Of a stretch of DNA of 64,000 nucleotides, positions 40,601 to 49,939 are shown piece after piece. The translations under genes were made by a program, and so were the position numbers. Below the pieces are notes generated by a model that was given only the letters and a program-made list of their open reading frames with translations, was not told the origin of the DNA and did no database searches. How positions within the stretch are numbered: position 1 is the first letter of the stretch; the number at the start of each line of letters is the position of its first letter. The DNA is from Burkholderiales bacterium (GTDB lineage Bacteria; Pseudomonadota; Gammaproteobacteria; Burkholderiales; Burkholderiaceae_C). The stretch is from NCBI GenBank assembly GCA_016000265.1, contig JAECRL010000014.1, forward strand, positions 1-64,000. The letters run 5' to 3'.

Positions 40601-43600
40601 ATGAGCCACTTCCTGGACCGATTGACCTTCTTCGCGCAAGCGAAGGAAGGCTTCTCCGACGGCCACGGCGTCACCACGGGCGAAGACCGCACCTGGGAAG
40701 ACGCCTACCGCAGCCGCTGGCAGCACGATAAGATCGTGCGCTCCACCCACGGCACGAACTGCACGGGCTCCTGCTCGTGGAAGATCTACGTCAAGGGCGG
40801 CATCGTCACCTGGGAAACCCAGCAGACGGACTACCCCCGCACCCGCCCCGACCTGCCCAACCACGAGCCCCGTGGCTGCGCCCGCGGCGCCTCCTACAGC
40901 TGGTACCTCTACAGCGCCAACCGGGTCAAACACCCCATGGTGCGCGGTGAGCTGCTCAAGCACTGGCGCGCGGCGCGAGCCGTGGCCAAGTCGCCGGTCG
41001 ATGCCTGGTCGGCCCTGATGGCCAGCGACGACATCCGCCGCAGCTGGCAAAAGCAGCGCGGCCTCGGTGGCTTCGTGCGCACCACCTGGGACGAGGTCAA
41101 CGAGATCATCGCCTCGGCCAATGTGCACACCATCAAGCAGCACGGCCCGGACCGCATCATCGGCTTCTCGCCCATCCCGGCGATGTCGATGGTGTCGTAT
41201 GCCGCGGGCAGCCGCTACCTGAGCCTGATCGGTGGCGTGTGCATGTCGTTTTACGACTGGTACTGCGACCTGCCACCGGCCAGCCCGCAGGTCTGGGGCG
41301 AGCAGACCGACGTGCCCGAATCGGCCGACTGGTACAACTCGAACTTCATCATCGCCTGGGGCTCGAACGTGCCCCAGACCCGCACGCCGGACGCCCACTT
41401 CTTCACCGAGGTGCGCTACAAGGGCGCCAAGACGGTCGCCGTCACGCCCGACTATTCGGAAGTCGCCAAGCTGGCCGACATCTGGATGCACCCCAAGCAG
41501 GGCACCGACGCGGCCGTGGCCATGGCCATGGGCCACACCATCCTGCGCGAGTTCTACGTGGACAAGCGCAGCAGCTACTTCGACGACTACGCCCGCCGCT
41601 ACACCGACCTGCCCATGCTGGTGATGCTGCAGGAGCAGGACACCCCCGCGGGCAAGGCCCTGGTGCCGCACCGCTACCTGCGCGCCAGCGACCTCAGCGG
41701 TGACGCCAGCCACAACGCCGAATGGAAGACCCTGGCCTGTGACGGCGAAGGCCGCATCGTGGTGCCACAGGGCTCGATCGGCTTCCGCTGGGGCGCGGAA
41801 GGCCGCCCCGACCAAGGTCAATGGAACCTCGAAGCCAAGGAGGCCACCGAGGGCCGCGAGGTCAAGCTCAAGCTCTCGACGCTGGAAGACGAACAGCACG
41901 CCGAGACGCGCCGGGCCGACACGCAGGCCGTGGCCTTCCCCTACTTCGGCGGCATCGATTCCCCCGGCTTCGATTCGAACAAGCAAGGCTCGGTGCTGCT
42001 GCGCCACGTGCCCATGCAGCGCATCACCGTCCAAGGTCAGGGCCAGGATGCGGGCCAGGCCCGCGAGGTCTGGGTGGCCACCGTCTATGACCTGCAGCTG
42101 GCCAGCTACGGCGTTTTCCGTGGCCTGACCGACCGCGATGGCGTGCTGGTGGACAACGGTGCCCGCAGCCTCGACGACAACGCCGCCTACACCCCGGCCT
42201 GGCAGGAGCAGATCACCGGCGTGCCCCGCGCCCAGGTGCTGACCGTGGCCCGCCAGTTCGCCGACAACGCCGACAAGACCAAGGGCAAGTCCATGGTCAT
42301 CATCGGCGCGGCCATGAACCACTGGTACCACTGCGACATGAACTACCGCGGCATCATCAACATGCTGATGATGTGCGGCTGCATCGGCCAGAGCGGCGGC
42401 GGCTGGGCGCACTACGTGGGCCAGGAAAAGCTGCGCCCGCAAACCGGCTGGACGGCCCTGGCCTTCGCGCTCGACTGGTCGCGCCCGCCGCGCCAGCAGA
42501 ACTCGACCAGCTTCTTCTACGCCCACACCGACCAGTGGCGCTATGAAAAGCTCGGCCTGGACGAGATCCTCTCGCCGCTGGCCGACAAGTCGAAGTTCGG
42601 CGGCAGCATGATCGACTACAACGTGCGGGCCGAACGCATGGGCTGGCTGCCCTCGGCACCGCAGTTGCAGACCAACCCGCTCAAGGTGGTGAAAGACGCA
42701 GCAGCCAAGGGCCTGGATCCGAAGGACCACGTGGTGGCCTCGCTCCAAGACGGCTCGCTCAAGCTGTCCTGCACCGACCCCGATCACCCCGACAACTGGC
42801 CGCGCAACCTCTTCGTGTGGCGCTCCAACCTGCTGGGCTCGTCCGGCAAGGGCCACGAGTACTTCCTCAAGCACCTGCTGGGCACGACCCATGGCGTGCA
42901 GGGCAAGGACCTGGGCGCCGACGAAGCCAAGCCCGAAGAGGTGGTCTGGCACGCCCAAGCGCCCGAAGGCAAGCTCGACCTGCTGGTCACGCTCGACTTC
43001 CGCATGAGCACGACCTGCCTGTACTCGGACATCGTGCTGCCCACCGCCACCTGGTACGAGAAGAACGACCTCAACACCAGCGACATGCACCCCTTCATCC
43101 ACCCGCTGTCCACGGCGGTGGACCCGGCCTGGGAAGCCCGCTCCGACTGGGACATCTACAAGGGCTTCGCCAAGAAGTTCAGCGAGGTCTGCGTGGGCCA
43201 CCTGGGCGTCGAGAAGGAAGTCGTGCTGACCCCGCTGATGCACGACACGCCCGCCGAGATGGCCCAACCCTTCGGCGTGCAGGACTGGCTCAAGGGTGAG
43301 ATCGAGCTCATCCCCGGCAAGACCGCGCCGCAGGTCACCGTGGTCGAGCGCGACTACCCCAACACCTTCAAGCGCTTCACGTCCCTCGGCCCGCTGATGA
43401 ACAAGCTGGGCAATGGCGGCAAGGGCATCGGCTGGAACACGCAGGACGAGGTCCGGCAGCTCGGCGAGCTCAACGGGGTCGTGCGCGAAGAAGGCGTGTC
43501 GCAAGGCATGCCGAAGATCGAGACCGACATCGACGCCGCCGAGGTGGTGATGATGCTGGCGCCCGAGACCAACGGCCACGTCGCCGTCAAGGCCTGGGAG

Positions 43601-44422
43601 GCCTTGAGCAAACAGACCGGCCGCGAGCACGCCCACCTGGCGCTGCACCGCGAGGACGAGAAGATCCGCTTCCGCGACATCCAGGCGCAGCCGCGCAAGA
43701 TCATTTCTTCGCCGACCTGGTCGGGGCTGGAGAGCGAGAAGGTCTCGTACAACGCCGGCTACACCAACGTGCACGAACTGATCCCATGGCGCACCCTCAC
43801 CGGCCGCCAGCAGTTCTACCAGGACCACCCCTGGATGCAGGCCTTCGGCGAAGGCTTCGTGTGCTACCGCCCGCCGGTGGACTTGAAGACGCTGGACGAC
43901 ATCGCCGGTCGCAAGCCCAACGGCCACCAGGAGATCGCGCTCAACTTCATCACCCCGCACCAGAAGTGGGGCATCCACTCGACCTACACCGACAACCTGA
44001 TGATGCTGACGCTCAACCGCGGCGGCCCCGTCATCTGGCTGAGCGAGGACGACGCCAAGCGCGCCGGCATCGTCGACAACGACTGGGTGGAACTGTTCAA
44101 CACCAACGGGGCGATTGCGGCCCGCGCGGTGGTGAGCCAGCGCGTCAAACCCGGCATGGTGATGATGTACCACGCCCAGGAAAAGATCATCAACACGCCG
44201 GGCTCGGAGATCACCGGCACACGCGGTGGCATCCACAACTCGGTCACGCGCATCGTGCTCAAGCCCACCCACATGATCGGCGGCTACGCCCAGCTGAGCT
44301 ACGGCTTCAACTACTACGGGACCATCGGCACCAACCGCGACGAGTTCGTGCTGGTGCGCAAGATGAACAAGGTGGACTGGCTGGATGGCGAAGCCGCCAC
44401 CACCACCTCGGCCCACGCCTGA
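40601..44422 (+). CDS. narG: Respiratory nitrate reductase alpha subunit
   Basis: Mo-bisMGD catalytic subunit of membrane-bound nitrate reductase, facing the cytoplasm. The 1273-aa protein retains the FS0 cluster ligands H50, C54, C58 and C93 (HGTNCTGSC; RGCARGASYS), a His-type cluster as in E. coli, and the Mo-ligand region FYDWYCDLPPASP. No Tat signal is expected beyond the vestigial N-terminus. Length is close to E. coli NarG. It starts 33 bp after narK2 with GGAG upstream, and narH follows after 30 bp. Confidence 0.98.
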   Translation: MSHFLDRLTFFAQAKEGFSDGHGVTTGEDRTWEDAYRSRWQHDKIVRSTHGTNCTGSCSWKIYVKGGIVTWETQQTDYPRTRPDLPNHEPRGCARGASYSWYLYSANRVKHPMVRGELLKHWRAARAVAKSPVDAWSALMASDDIRRSWQKQRGLGGFVRTTWDEVNEIIASANVHTIKQHGPDRIIGFSPIPAMSMVSYAAGSRYLSLIGGVCMSFYDWYCDLPPASPQVWGEQTDVPESADWYNSNFIIAWGSNVPQTRTPDAHFFTEVRYKGAKTVAVTPDYSEVAKLADIWMHPKQGTDAAVAMAMGHTILREFYVDKRSSYFDDYARRYTDLPMLVMLQEQDTPAGKALVPHRYLRASDLSGDASHNAEWKTLACDGEGRIVVPQGSIGFRWGAEGRPDQGQWNLEAKEATEGREVKLKLSTLEDEQHAETRRADTQAVAFPYFGGIDSPGFDSNKQGSVLLRHVPMQRITVQGQGQDAGQAREVWVATVYDLQLASYGVFRGLTDRDGVLVDNGARSLDDNAAYTPAWQEQITGVPRAQVLTVARQFADNADKTKGKSMVIIGAAMNHWYHCDMNYRGIINMLMMCGCIGQSGGGWAHYVGQEKLRPQTGWTALAFALDWSRPPRQQNSTSFFYAHTDQWRYEKLGLDEILSPLADKSKFGGSMIDYNVRAERMGWLPSAPQLQTNPLKVVKDAAAKGLDPKDHVVASLQDGSLKLSCTDPDHPDNWPRNLFVWRSNLLGSSGKGHEYFLKHLLGTTHGVQGKDLGADEAKPEEVVWHAQAPEGKLDLLVTLDFRMSTTCLYSDIVLPTATWYEKNDLNTSDMHPFIHPLSTAVDPAWEARSDWDIYKGFAKKFSEVCVGHLGVEKEVVLTPLMHDTPAEMAQPFGVQDWLKGEIELIPGKTAPQVTVVERDYPNTFKRFTSLGPLMNKLGNGGKGIGWNTQDEVRQLGELNGVVREEGVSQGMPKIETDIDAAEVVMMLAPETNGHVAVKAWEALSKQTGREHAHLALHREDEKIRFRDIQAQPRKIISSPTWSGLESEKVSYNAGYTNVHELIPWRTLTGRQQFYQDHPWMQAFGEGFVCYRPPVDLKTLDDIAGRKPNGHQEIALNFITPHQKWGIHSTYTDNLMMLTLNRGGPVIWLSEDDAKRAGIVDNDWVELFNTNGAIAARAVVSQRVKPGMVMMYHAQEKIINTPGSEITGTRGGIHNSVTRIVLKPTHMIGGYAQLSYGFNYYGTIGTNRDEFVLVRKMNKVDWLDGEAATTTSAHA

Positions 44423-44452
44423 TTCCCAAGCTGGTCTCAAGGAGAACACAAC

Positions 44453-45976
44453 ATGAAAGTCCGCGCACAGATCGGCATGGTCCTCAACCTGGACAAGTGC
44501 ATCGGTTGCCACACCTGCTCGGTGACCTGCAAGAACGTCTGGACCAACCGCCCCGGCGTCGAGTACGCCTGGTTCAACAACGTCGAGACCAAGCCCGGCA
44601 TCGGCTACCCCAAGGAATGGGAGAACCAGGAGAAGTGGAAAGGCGGCTGGGTTCGCAAGCCCGACGGGTCGATCCAGCCCCGCCAGGGCGGCAAGCTCAG
44701 CCTGCTCATGAAGATCTTCGCCAACCCCAACCTGCCGCAGATCGACGACTACTACGAGCCCTTCACCTTCGACTACGAGCACCTGCAGTCGGCCCCGAAA
44801 AGCAAGGCCGCCCCCACCGCCCGCCCGCGCAGCCTGATCACCGGCAAGCGCATGGAAAAGATCGAGTGGGGCCCGAACTGGGAAGAGATCCTGGGCGGCG
44901 AGTTCAGCAAGCGCAGCCAGGACGCGAACTTCGAGGATGTGCAAAAGGACATCTACGGCCAGTTCGAGAACACCTTCATGATGTACCTGCCGCGCCTGTG
45001 CGAGCACTGCCTGAACCCGGCGTGCGTGGCGTCTTGCCCCTCGGGCTCGATCTACAAGCGCGAGGAAGACGGCATCGTGCTGATCGACCAGGACAAGTGC
45101 CGTGGCTGGCGCATGTGCGTGAGCGGCTGCCCCTACAAGAAGATCTACTACAACTGGCAAAGCGGCAAGGCCGAGAAGTGCATCTTCTGCTACCCGCGCA
45201 TCGAGGCCGGCCAGCCCACGGTGTGCTCTGAGACCTGCGTGGGCCGCATCCGCTACCTGGGTGTGCTGCTGTACGACGCCGACCGCATCGAGCAGGCCGC
45301 CAGCACCGAGCACGACCGCGACCTCTACCAGGCGCAGCTCGACATCTTCCTGGACCCGCACGACCCCAAGGTGATCGAGCAGGCCCGCGCCGACGGCATC
45401 CCCGAGGCCTGGCTGACCGCCGCCCGCAACAGCCCCGTCTACAAGATGGCCGTGGACTGGAAGGTGGCCCTGCCCCTGCACCCCGAGTACCGCACCCTGC
45501 CCATGGTCTGGTACGTGCCGCCGCTGTCGCCCATCCAGGCCGCGGCCAACGCCGGACACGTCGGCACCAATGGCGAGATCCCGGACGTCAACCAGTTGCG
45601 CATCCCGCTGAAGTACCTGGCCAACCTGATGACGGCTGGCGACGTGGCCCCGGTGTCGCGCGCGCTGGAACGCATGCTGGCCATGCGCGCCTACATGCGC
45701 GGCAAGCACGTCGATGGCGCGGCCAACGTCAAGGCCATCGAGCAGGTGGGCTTGACGCCCGCCCTGGTCGAGGACATGTACCAGATCATGGGCATCGCCA
45801 ACTACGAGGACCGCTTCGTCATCCCCACCGCCCACCGCGAGTACGCCGAAGACGCGTTCGACCTGCGCGGCGGCTGCGGCTTCTCCTTCGGCAACGGCTG
45901 CTCCGACGGGCAGACCGAGACCAGCCTGTTCGGCGCCAAGAAGAAGCGCACCATCCCCATCAAGTCGGAGGTCTGA
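44453..45976 (+). CDS. narH: Respiratory nitrate reductase beta subunit
   Basis: Fe-S electron-transfer subunit linking NarI haems to NarG. The 507-aa protein has four cysteine groups: CIGCHTCSVTC (C16, C19, C22, C26), CEHCLNPACVASC, CRGWRMCVSGC and CIFCYPRIEAGQPTVCSETC. The Trp in place of a Cys in CRGWRMC is the family hallmark of the [3Fe-4S] centre. AAGGAG lies before the ATG. The stop codon is immediately followed by the narJ ATG. Confidence 0.98.
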   Translation: MKVRAQIGMVLNLDKCIGCHTCSVTCKNVWTNRPGVEYAWFNNVETKPGIGYPKEWENQEKWKGGWVRKPDGSIQPRQGGKLSLLMKIFANPNLPQIDDYYEPFTFDYEHLQSAPKSKAAPTARPRSLITGKRMEKIEWGPNWEEILGGEFSKRSQDANFEDVQKDIYGQFENTFMMYLPRLCEHCLNPACVASCPSGSIYKREEDGIVLIDQDKCRGWRMCVSGCPYKKIYYNWQSGKAEKCIFCYPRIEAGQPTVCSETCVGRIRYLGVLLYDADRIEQAASTEHDRDLYQAQLDIFLDPHDPKVIEQARADGIPEAWLTAARNSPVYKMAVDWKVALPLHPEYRTLPMVWYVPPLSPIQAAANAGHVGTNGEIPDVNQLRIPLKYLANLMTAGDVAPVSRALERMLAMRAYMRGKHVDGAANVKAIEQVGLTPALVEDMYQIMGIANYEDRFVIPTAHREYAEDAFDLRGGCGFSFGNGCSDGQTETSLFGAKKKRTIPIKSEV

Positions 45977-46738
45977 ATGAGCAGCCTGTTGAACCACCTC
46001 AAGAGCCTGCACAGCTCACCCATCGCCCCGACTGCGGCGCGCAGCCTGCGGGCCCTGGCCCGCCTGCTGGCCTACCCGAACGCCGAGCTGCGCGCCCACC
46101 TGGGCGACCTGCTGGACGCGCTGCGCGCCGAACAAGGCCTGAGCGACGCCCGGCTGGCCGGCCTGGCCAGGCTCGTGTCGCAGCTGTCAGCGAGCGACGC
46201 CTACGAAGTCGAGTCCGACTATGTCGAACTCTTCGACCGCGGCCGCGCCACCTCGCTGCACCTCTTCGAGCACGTGCACGGCGACTCGCGCGAGCGGGGT
46301 CAGGCCATGGTCGACCTCGTCCAGACCTACGAGCAGGCCGGCCTGCAACTCCAGCCTGACAACGGGGGTGAGTTGCCCGACTACCTGCCCCTGGTGATGG
46401 AGTTCGCCTCCACGCTGGACGCCAGCGCGGCACAGGGCTTCACGGGCGAGTTCGCCCACATCCTCAACGCGCTGTACGCAGCGCTGCTCAAGCGCCGCAG
46501 CCTGTACGCGCACATCCCCGCGGCCGTGCTGGAACTGATGGGCCACGCCATCGAGGCCACCGAGGTGCCCGAAGACGAGGCCCTCGATGACGCCTGGGCC
46601 GAGCCCGCGGCCTTCGATGGCTGCAGCAGCCGAGGCCAGCAACGCGCCGACCAGCCGCAGCCCATCCACATCGTGCGCACCCCACGCGCGTCGGTCCCCA
46701 CATCCGTCCCCGCATCCACCCCCCAACGAGGAGCATGA
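45977..46738 (+). CDS. narJ: Nitrate reductase assembly chaperone NarJ
   Basis: A 253-aa cytoplasmic TorD/NarJ-type chaperone needed for cofactor insertion into NarG and for membrane attachment. The helical core contains the motifs RALARLLAYPNAELR, YVELFDRGRATSLHLFEHVHGDSRERGQAM and LPDYLPLVMEFAS, characteristic of NarJ. The Pro-rich C-terminal tail (about 215-253) is probably disordered. It begins directly after the narH stop (TGAATG) with GGAG inside narH, so it is translationally coupled. Confidence 0.95.
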   Translation: MSSLLNHLKSLHSSPIAPTAARSLRALARLLAYPNAELRAHLGDLLDALRAEQGLSDARLAGLARLVSQLSASDAYEVESDYVELFDRGRATSLHLFEHVHGDSRERGQAMVDLVQTYEQAGLQLQPDNGGELPDYLPLVMEFASTLDASAAQGFTGEFAHILNALYAALLKRRSLYAHIPAAVLELMGHAIEATEVPEDEALDDAWAEPAAFDGCSSRGQQRADQPQPIHIVRTPRASVPTSVPASTPQRGA

Positions 46739-46739
46739 G

Positions 46740-47441
46740 ATGAGCCTCACCCACCAGTTCTTCTTCGGCATCTACCCCTACATCGCCCTGGTCGCCTTCC
46801 TGCTGGGCAGCTTGGTGCGTTTCGACCGCGACCAGTACACCTGGCGCAGCGAGTCGAGCCAGATGCTGTCCACCGGCTTGCTGCGCGCGGGCTCTAACCT
46901 CTTCCACCTGGGCATCATCGGCCTGTTCTTCGGGCACTTCTTCGGCATGCTGACGCCGGCCGAACTCGTGCACGCGCTGGGCATCACCGCCGCGCAAAAG
47001 CAGATGCTGGCCGTGGTCGCAGGCGGCGTCCTGGGCAGCGTGGGCCTGGTCGGCCTGCTGCTGCTGATCGCTCGCCGCCTGGGCAACGAGCGCGTGCGCG
47101 CCACCAGCAAGCCGCGCGACTTCCTCGTGCTGTTCTGGATCCTGGGCACGCTGCTGCTCGGTCTGTCCACAGTGCCCCTGTCGCTGGCGCACCGCGACGG
47201 CGAGACCATGCTCAAGCTGATGGCCTGGGCGCAGCACATCGTCACCTTCCGCGGTGACGCCGCCGGCCTGATCGCCGACGTGTCGCTGGTCTTCAAGGTG
47301 CACATGGTGGCCGGCATGACGCTGTTCGTCATCTTCCCCTTCACCCGCCTGGTGCATGTGTGGAGCGGCTTCGCCTCGGTGGGCTATGTGGCACGCCCTT
47401 GGCAACTGGTGCGCAGCCGCCGCACCGGCCTGCCCCGCTGA
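46740..47441 (+). CDS. narI: Respiratory nitrate reductase gamma subunit
   Basis: Membrane dihaem cytochrome b that oxidises quinol and passes electrons to NarH. The 233-aa protein has five helices. The haem ligands align with the family: H56 and H66 (FHLGIIGLFFGHFFG), H188 and H206 (KVHMVAG...RLVHVWSG). The ATG at 46740 is just after the narJ stop with GAGGAG upstream; the longer frame reading back through narJ is not real. Confidence 0.97.
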   Translation: MSLTHQFFFGIYPYIALVAFLLGSLVRFDRDQYTWRSESSQMLSTGLLRAGSNLFHLGIIGLFFGHFFGMLTPAELVHALGITAAQKQMLAVVAGGVLGSVGLVGLLLLIARRLGNERVRATSKPRDFLVLFWILGTLLLGLSTVPLSLAHRDGETMLKLMAWAQHIVTFRGDAAGLIADVSLVFKVHMVAGMTLFVIFPFTRLVHVWSGFASVGYVARPWQLVRSRRTGLPR

Positions 47442-47475
47442 ACAGCCCCCACGGACCTCACCCCGGGAGACCCCC

Positions 47476-48276
47476 ATGCACACCGCCCCCCTGAGCACCG
47501 CCTCCGCCGCCGCCCGCGCCCTGCGCGTGGGCGACGACGTGCTGCACCCGCAGCCCGATCAGCTGACCGAAGCCGAGCGGCGCCAGCTGGCCAGCCTGGC
47601 CCTGCTGCGCCTGGCCGCCATCGACGACGGCCTGCTGCCCGAGAACGACCCGCCGCCCAGCGACGGCGTCATCAGCGAAGCCGCGGCCGACGCCATCGAC
47701 CGCTGGCTGGAGCAGGCCATCCAGGTGCCCGACCCGGACGAGGCCGCCTGCCGGCGCTTCCATGCCGCCCACCCGGCCCGCTACGCCCAAGGCGAGCGCG
47801 TGCTGGCCCGCCACATCCTGTTCGCCGTCACCCCTGGCGTGGACGTGCAGGCCCTGCGCCAGCGCGCCGAGCAGCTGCTGGTGGCGGTGCGTGCGGACCC
47901 CGAGGCCTTCGCGGAGGCCGCCCGCACCACGTCCAACTGCCCCTCGGGCGAACAGGGTGGCGATCTGGGCTGGCTGAACGCCACCGACTGCGCCCCCGAG
48001 TTCGCGCGCGAGCTCTTCGGCCAGGACGAAGCCCAGGCCCACATCGGCGTGCTGCCTCGCTTGGTGCACAGCCGCTTCGGCCTGCACGTGGTCGAGGTGC
48101 AGGCGCGCGAGGCCGGTGTGCACCCCGCCTTCGAGCAGGTGCAAGAGGCCGTGGCGCAGTCGCTGCGGCAACAGGCTTTCGCCACCGCCCTCAAGCAGAC
48201 CTGTGCCGTGCTGGCCGCGCGCCACGGGGTGGAAGGCGCCGACCTGGACGCCGCCGCCTCGCCGCTGCTGCAGTGA
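47476..48276 (+). CDS. Parvulin-type peptidyl-prolyl isomerase of the nar operon
   Basis: A 266-aa PpiC/NifM-like protein. The C-terminal parvulin domain (about 110-220) shows VLARHILFAV, the NCPSGEQGGDLGWLN stretch and RLVHSRFGLHVVEV. The N-terminal half is helical. No signal peptide is visible, so it should act in the cytoplasm. A PpiC-type gene next to narI is known from other nitrate-respiring pseudomonads and Burkholderiales, where it is presumed to help fold a nitrate-reductase subunit; this is inference. It starts 34 bp after narI with GGGAGA upstream. Confidence 0.85.
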   Translation: MHTAPLSTASAAARALRVGDDVLHPQPDQLTEAERRQLASLALLRLAAIDDGLLPENDPPPSDGVISEAAADAIDRWLEQAIQVPDPDEAACRRFHAAHPARYAQGERVLARHILFAVTPGVDVQALRQRAEQLLVAVRADPEAFAEAARTTSNCPSGEQGGDLGWLNATDCAPEFARELFGQDEAQAHIGVLPRLVHSRFGLHVVEVQAREAGVHPAFEQVQEAVAQSLRQQAFATALKQTCAVLAARHGVEGADLDAAASPLLQ

Positions 48277-48292
48277 CGTCGGAGCACGGCCC

Positions 48293-49000
48293 ATGGACGA
48301 ACTGCTGCAGCGCCTGAGGCACTTTCACACCGACTTCTTCCCGCAGCACCAGTCGCGCTTCCAGAGCCTGGTGACGGACGGGCAGCACCCGACGACGCTG
48401 TTCATCGGCTGCTCGGACTCGCGCCTGGTGCCCTACCTGTTGACCGGCGCGGGCCCCGGCGAGCTCTTCATCGTGCGCAACGTGGGGGCGCTGATCCCGC
48501 CCTACGACGGCCTGCATGGCCTGCACGGCACGGCCGCTGCCATCGAGTTCGCGATGCTCAACCTCAAGGTGTCGCGCATCGTGGTCTGCGGGCACTCGCA
48601 TTGCGGTGCCATGAAAGCCTTGTACGAAGAGGTGCCGGAACAGGCCAAGAACCTGCGGGCCTGGCTGGACATGGCCCGCGAGGCCGCCCTGCCCGTTCAA
48701 GTGACACCCGAGGCCCTGCGCCGCACCGAGCAACGCGCCGTGGTGCTGCAACTCGAGCGCCTGATGGACTACCCCATGGTGCGCGAGCGGGTGGAAAAGC
48801 GCGAGGTGACGCTGCACGGCTGGCACTACGTGATCGAAGACGGCGAGGTGCACGTCTTCGATGTGCAGACCGGCCAGTTCCTGCCGGCATCGCAATCGGA
48901 GCACAGCGGCACCGGGCCTTACCAGGACGCGCCTCAGGACGCCCCGCCCGACGAGCAATCCATCTTCAACGAGATCGATGCCCGTTGGGGCGGTCGCTGA
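48293..49000 (+). CDS. Beta-class carbonic anhydrase
   Basis: A 235-aa zinc enzyme interconverting CO2 and bicarbonate. Zinc ligands are C40 (with the D42/R44 dyad in FIGCSDSRLVP), H101 and C104 (VVCGHSHCGAM). The GELFIVRNVGALIPP motif is also present. A short tail rich in Asp/Gln/Pro precedes IFNEIDARWGGR. It starts 16 bp after the isomerase gene and is the last gene of the nar operon, an uncommon companion for nitrate reductase. The convergent nrdG begins 14 bp after its stop. Confidence 0.92.
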   Translation: MDELLQRLRHFHTDFFPQHQSRFQSLVTDGQHPTTLFIGCSDSRLVPYLLTGAGPGELFIVRNVGALIPPYDGLHGLHGTAAAIEFAMLNLKVSRIVVCGHSHCGAMKALYEEVPEQAKNLRAWLDMAREAALPVQVTPEALRRTEQRAVVLQLERLMDYPMVRERVEKREVTLHGWHYVIEDGEVHVFDVQTGQFLPASQSEHSGTGPYQDAPQDAPPDEQSIFNEIDARWGGR

Positions 49001-49014
49001 TCACCCGGCACGGC

Positions 49015-49773
49015 TCACCGGACGCTGAGCGCCGGCCCGATGTGGCGCAGCTTCGCCACCAGCTCATCGGGCGGGGTGTGCTCGCCCGAACCCAGCGTGG
49101 CTTCGGTGACGGGCGTGGCCCGGTAGCCCTGCAGCACCCAGTGCCGCGCACCTGCGGCCTTGAGCATGCGCGCCATGCGCATCAACGTGGCCTCGGGGAT
49201 GAGGTCGGGGTGCCAGGTCGTGCGCAACTCGTGCGCCTTGCCGCTGGCCAGCACCAGGGCCAGGCTCTCGCGCACCGGCTCGCCACTGCGCGGCACCGAG
49301 GTGATGGCCTTGTAGTCTTCGAACTCGGTCTTGATGTCCAGCGCCACCCAATCGACCAGGGGCAGGACACTCGCCAGCCGCTGCGGGTACAGGCCCGCGG
49401 TGTGCAGGCCCACCTGGAAGCCCAGCGCGCGCACCTCGCGCATGGCCGGCGCCAGGGCCGCGTCCAGCGTGGGCTCGCCACCGCTGAACACCACGCCATC
49501 GAGCAGGCCCTGCCGTTGTTGCAAAGTGCCCAGCACCTGGCCCCAGGCCTGGGTGTCTCGGCCACACCCCGTCTGACGCGGTTGCAGCGAGGGGTTGTGG
49601 CAGTAATGGCAACGCCAGGGGCAGCCCTGCACGAACACCACCGCGGCCAGTTGGCCTGGCCAGTCGGTGGTGCTCAGGGGCGTGAAACCCCCGACGTCCA
49701 GGGGCGGGATCAGGCGGTGATCAGCCTGCGCAGGCCTGAACGCGATCGGGCTCGGCGAAATACTGTCGTTCAT
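49015..49773 (-). CDS. nrdG: Anaerobic ribonucleoside-triphosphate reductase activating protein
   Basis: Radical-SAM activase that generates the glycyl radical on the class III ribonucleotide reductase. The 252-aa protein contains the cluster motif CPWRCHYCHNP (C51, C55, C58) after the typical GGFTPLSTTDWPGQLAAVVF lead-in, and the SGGEPTLDAAL motif. GGGGGAG lies 5 nt before the ATG at 49773. Its first 53 bp overlap the end of the preceding small glycyl-radical gene in another frame, so the two are tightly coupled. Confidence 0.93.
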   Translation of the reverse strand: MNDSISPSPIAFRPAQADHRLIPPLDVGGFTPLSTTDWPGQLAAVVFVQGCPWRCHYCHNPSLQPRQTGCGRDTQAWGQVLGTLQQRQGLLDGVVFSGGEPTLDAALAPAMREVRALGFQVGLHTAGLYPQRLASVLPLVDWVALDIKTEFEDYKAITSVPRSGEPVRESLALVLASGKAHELRTTWHPDLIPEATLMRMARMLKAAGARHWVLQGYRATPVTEATLGSGEHTPPDELVAKLRHIGPALSVR

Positions 49774-49915
49774 GGAACTCCCCCTTCTTGCCCACGTTGA
49801 ACGAGGCCACGGGTCGGTGATAGCCCATCACCCGGGTCCAGACCTCGCAGCGCTGGCGTTCGTGTTCGGCCAGCAGCGGGTGAGGTGCGTCGGGGGTGCG
49901 TGCGGTGCAGGTCAT
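49721..49915 (-). CDS. Separate glycyl-radical C-terminal domain of class III ribonucleotide reductase
   Basis: A 64-aa protein that corresponds to the C-terminal end normally part of NrdD. CEVWTRVMGYHRPVASFN contains the radical-site motif RVxGY (Gly31), followed by VGKKGEFHERQYF. It is in the same reading frame as nrdD. A single in-frame TGA at 49940-49942 and eight codons precede its ATG, and AAGGAGG lies just before the ATG, so it is built to be initiated on its own. It presumably docks on NrdD to supply the radical, as the spare domain YfiD/GrcA does for pyruvate formate-lyase. No enzyme activity is expected from it alone. Confidence 0.85.
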   Translation of the reverse strand: MTCTARTPDAPHPLLAEHERQRCEVWTRVMGYHRPVASFNVGKKGEFHERQYFAEPDRVQACAG

Positions 49916-49939
49916 GGAGCCTCCTTCGGGCGGGGTGGA

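Noticed and set aside
40592..46012. 1806-codon open frame on the minus strand across narG and narH
   Set aside because: It mirrors third-position GC bias opposite strongly conserved nar genes; the product is a His/Gly/Val/Asp-rich string without domains.
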